From NCBI RefSeq assembly GCF_003576645.1, contig NC_044917.1, positions 1,638,521 through 1,702,520 on the forward strand: a DNA stretch of 64,000 nucleotides, given 5' to 3'. Positions within the stretch are counted from its first letter, which is position 1. Every line of letters starts with the position of its first letter. Below the pieces are notes generated by a model, which was not told where the DNA came from, did not search any database, and was given only the letters and a program-made list of their open reading frames with translations. Below, one piece after another: positions 62,357 through 64,000 of the stretch. Origin of the DNA: Ipomoea triloba. Taxonomy: Eukaryota > Streptophyta > Magnoliopsida > Solanales > Convolvulaceae. The translations under genes were made by a program, and so were the position numbers.

Positions 62357-64000
62357 TCATGATTCTTGAACTGGCTGGGTGAGAACGCCTTGTCCTGGAG
62401 AATGGTGGAGATGATTTTCAGCCATTTCCAACTCCGGGCGGGGAGGATTCTTCAATTCATTCGCCTTTTGGGGCTCCTCTTTTTTAAAGAAAACTTTTGA
62501 TAATGCAGAAATCTTTTGCCAGATTGACATGTCAGGTGTTAAGATGCCCTTGTTCTCATCTATGAAGGAGATGAAGAAGATGATAAGAGCAGTTAATATC
62601 AACACAGCAGCAATAATGAACAGCTCTTTGAATCTGTTCAGTGGCAGGCTCTCAGGATCATTCAAGCTTATATCTTGCAGCTGTGAACGATATGTTTCAT
62701 CCCCAAACCATTTTTCCACTGTTTTCATCATATCATCACTCTCTGTCACATGTAATATTGCTCTTGAGACATCAGGCACCAAAGGAGACCCCTTGGGAAA
62801 TGCCTGCACAAATAGGAAAATTCTCGATTTCTCAGCTAAAAGTTTAAACTGAAAGCGGAACTGCATAGAGAACTTACAAATCTAAAACCTGTGATATGGC
62901 ATGTCGGACCAACAAAAACAAGAAATCCCATGGTTTCTCAACTAAAAGTTTAAGCAAATAGAAAGACTGCATAGAGAACTTAAAACACCTCCAAGAGTTG
63001 AGTTTTTTCATAATCATGTAGGGAAGAGAGGGTAAGAGAGAGAAGAGGTAAAATGGGTAAAAAAAAAAAAGAAAGAAAAGCACAAAAAATTATGCTATTT
63101 ATGCGCCACTACACGCGCCAGTTGGGAGCAACAGGTGCACCTGACGGGCACTTGCAACGAGTCTGATTTTTATTTATTTTTTATTTTTTGAGTACCAGTG
63201 AACCCCACAAAAAACCATCATTTGCAAGAATATAATTTTATTCTTTCTTCTGTCACCTTTCTCCTCCACATAAGCTTAACGGTATGAAAAAACCACCAAA
63301 AATGCTCTGTAGGGGATGTTCTTACAAATCCCAAATCCTCGGTATGGTATGTAGTGTAGGTAAACGAAAACAAGAAAACTATCGGTTTTTCAACTAAAAG
63401 TTAGTTTATCAGCTAAAAGTTTAAGTTGATAACGAGACTGCATAGAGAACTTACAAATCCAAAACCCGCGGTATGGTAGGTCGGGCCAACAGTGGTGTAC
63501 TTCCGACGATACTTTCGAAGCAAGAGCCTAAGATAGGGCAGCTCATCCATAACAGCATCAACCCCACCATTTTCACTTCCTTTACTAAGTGCTTCATCAT
63601 ACTCTTCTGGTGTGCTGTAATACCTAATTTTGTTGGTTCCAAACACATTCTTTAACTTGCCAGCAACAAAGGAACTATTCTGGCATCCAACATACTTTCC
63701 ATTCTTGATCAGATCTTTAACATCAGTCACAGTAGGCTGCAACTGTTGCACTGTCAACAAGGATGCAAAACTAGCTGTGTAGCTAGCTATCAGAATCAGC
63801 ACCATCAACATCCATACTATCATCACAAATCTTGACAGATTGCTTCTTACCTTCTTCTCTGCAACACAGTATATAGCTGTAAAAATTGCAGAAAAGAATC
63901 TGCAGAGAGTTACACAATATGGAGCATAGTGTTTAGTGCTTACTGTCTGGAAAAATAAGACTTGAGAGGGGGATCCAAAGGATCATCCCAAGTTGCTTTT
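62357..64000 (-). CDS. Second glutamate-receptor-like gene (5' part missing)
   Basis: This is a tandem paralogue of the gene at 54803-58510. Visible exons in minus order: 63944-64000 (incomplete, cut by the window end), 63455-63858, 62357-62803; the frame is continuous through them. The window holds the pore end (LGMILWIPLSSLIFPD), M3 with ASYTASFASLLTVQQLQP, S2 (KNGKYVGCQNSSFVAGKLKN, AVMDELPYLRLLLRKY, GPTYHTAGFGF), then AFPKGSPLVPDVSRAIL and M4 (LFIIAAVLILTALIIFFISF) with a Pro/Glu-rich tail. At the exon 2/3 junction it has two more bases than the neighbouring gene and so keeps the frame (PDKKKVRSNLSRF). Whether it also lacks the ATD cannot be seen. Its last intron holds decayed copies of the exon 3 end. 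Confidence 0.85.
62876..63370 (-). pseudogene. Duplicated ends of GLR exon 3 within intron 3
   Basis: Two extra, decayed copies of the last codons of exon 3 with their donor lie downstream of the real one (63455-). At about 62881-62916 the minus strand encodes VGPTCHITGFRF followed by GTAAGT. At about 63325-63360 it encodes YHTEDLGF followed by GTAAGA. Each is followed by the same intron start with CAACTAAAAGTTTAAG. Tandem segment duplication is the simplest cause. Confidence 0.65.

Overview
The window is nuclear DNA of a flowering plant, almost certainly a eudicot. It shows AT-rich intergenic DNA, plant-type GT-AG introns, many MITEs and tRNA-derived SINEs, (TA)n, (GA)n and (AAT)n microsatellites, and only plant gene families. 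The species cannot be named from the sequence. An asterid such as a Solanales member is a weak guess. The assembly is a draft: it has three N tracts, poly-C and poly-T blow-ups and at least one falsely duplicated segment.

Layout: 0.66-1.44 kb (-) BBX32-type single B-box protein. 1.5-10.4 kb repeat-rich spacer with MITEs and a SINE. 10.45-17.19 kb (+) MNS1/2 class I alpha-mannosidase, with exons 9-11 duplicated around a poly-C/N gap. 18.31-18.57 kb (+) small CxxC/CxxC protein. 19.95-22.62 kb (-) MSR1/2-type O-fucosyltransferase-like protein. 22.6-27.1 kb spacer with a Stowaway MITE and a GC-rich SINE-minisatellite composite. 27.1-29.2 kb (+) EXO70G-type exocyst subunit. 29.97-30.90 kb gap. 31.6-33.95 kb (-) glutamyl-tRNA reductase-binding protein (PGR7 type). 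34.98-37.49 kb (-) uncharacterised, probably plastid protein. 38.11-40.29 kb (+) NSA2 ribosome-biogenesis factor. 41.42-45.6 kb (-) short AHL/PPC-domain protein with an eroded AT-hook. 45.82-47.63 kb (+) mitochondrial ATP synthase epsilon subunit. 49.41-54.15 kb (+) EXO84B exocyst subunit. 54.80-58.51 kb (-) glutamate-receptor-like gene lacking the N-terminal ATD and apparently frameshifted. 62.36-64.00 kb (-) second GLR, cut by the window end.

From memory of Arabidopsis gene order, the left two thirds is collinear with two duplicated segments: At3g21150 (BBX32), At3g21160 (MNS2), At3g21190 (MSR1), At3g21200 (PGR7), and At1g51590 (MNS1), At1g51630 (MSR2), At1g51640 (EXO70G2), At1g51650 (ATP synthase epsilon). 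The window looks like the unfractionated union of the two. The genes are ordinary housekeeping genes rather than an operon-like system. Functional themes are Golgi glycan processing (MNS, MSR), exocytosis (EXO70G, EXO84B), plastid tetrapyrrole control (PGR7) and ribosome and ATP synthase assembly. The most unusual parts are the right-hand GLR cluster (an ATD-less receptor, exon-end duplications, and a GLR remnant just behind EXO84B), the AHL-like gene with a second open frame, and the SINE-minisatellite composite.
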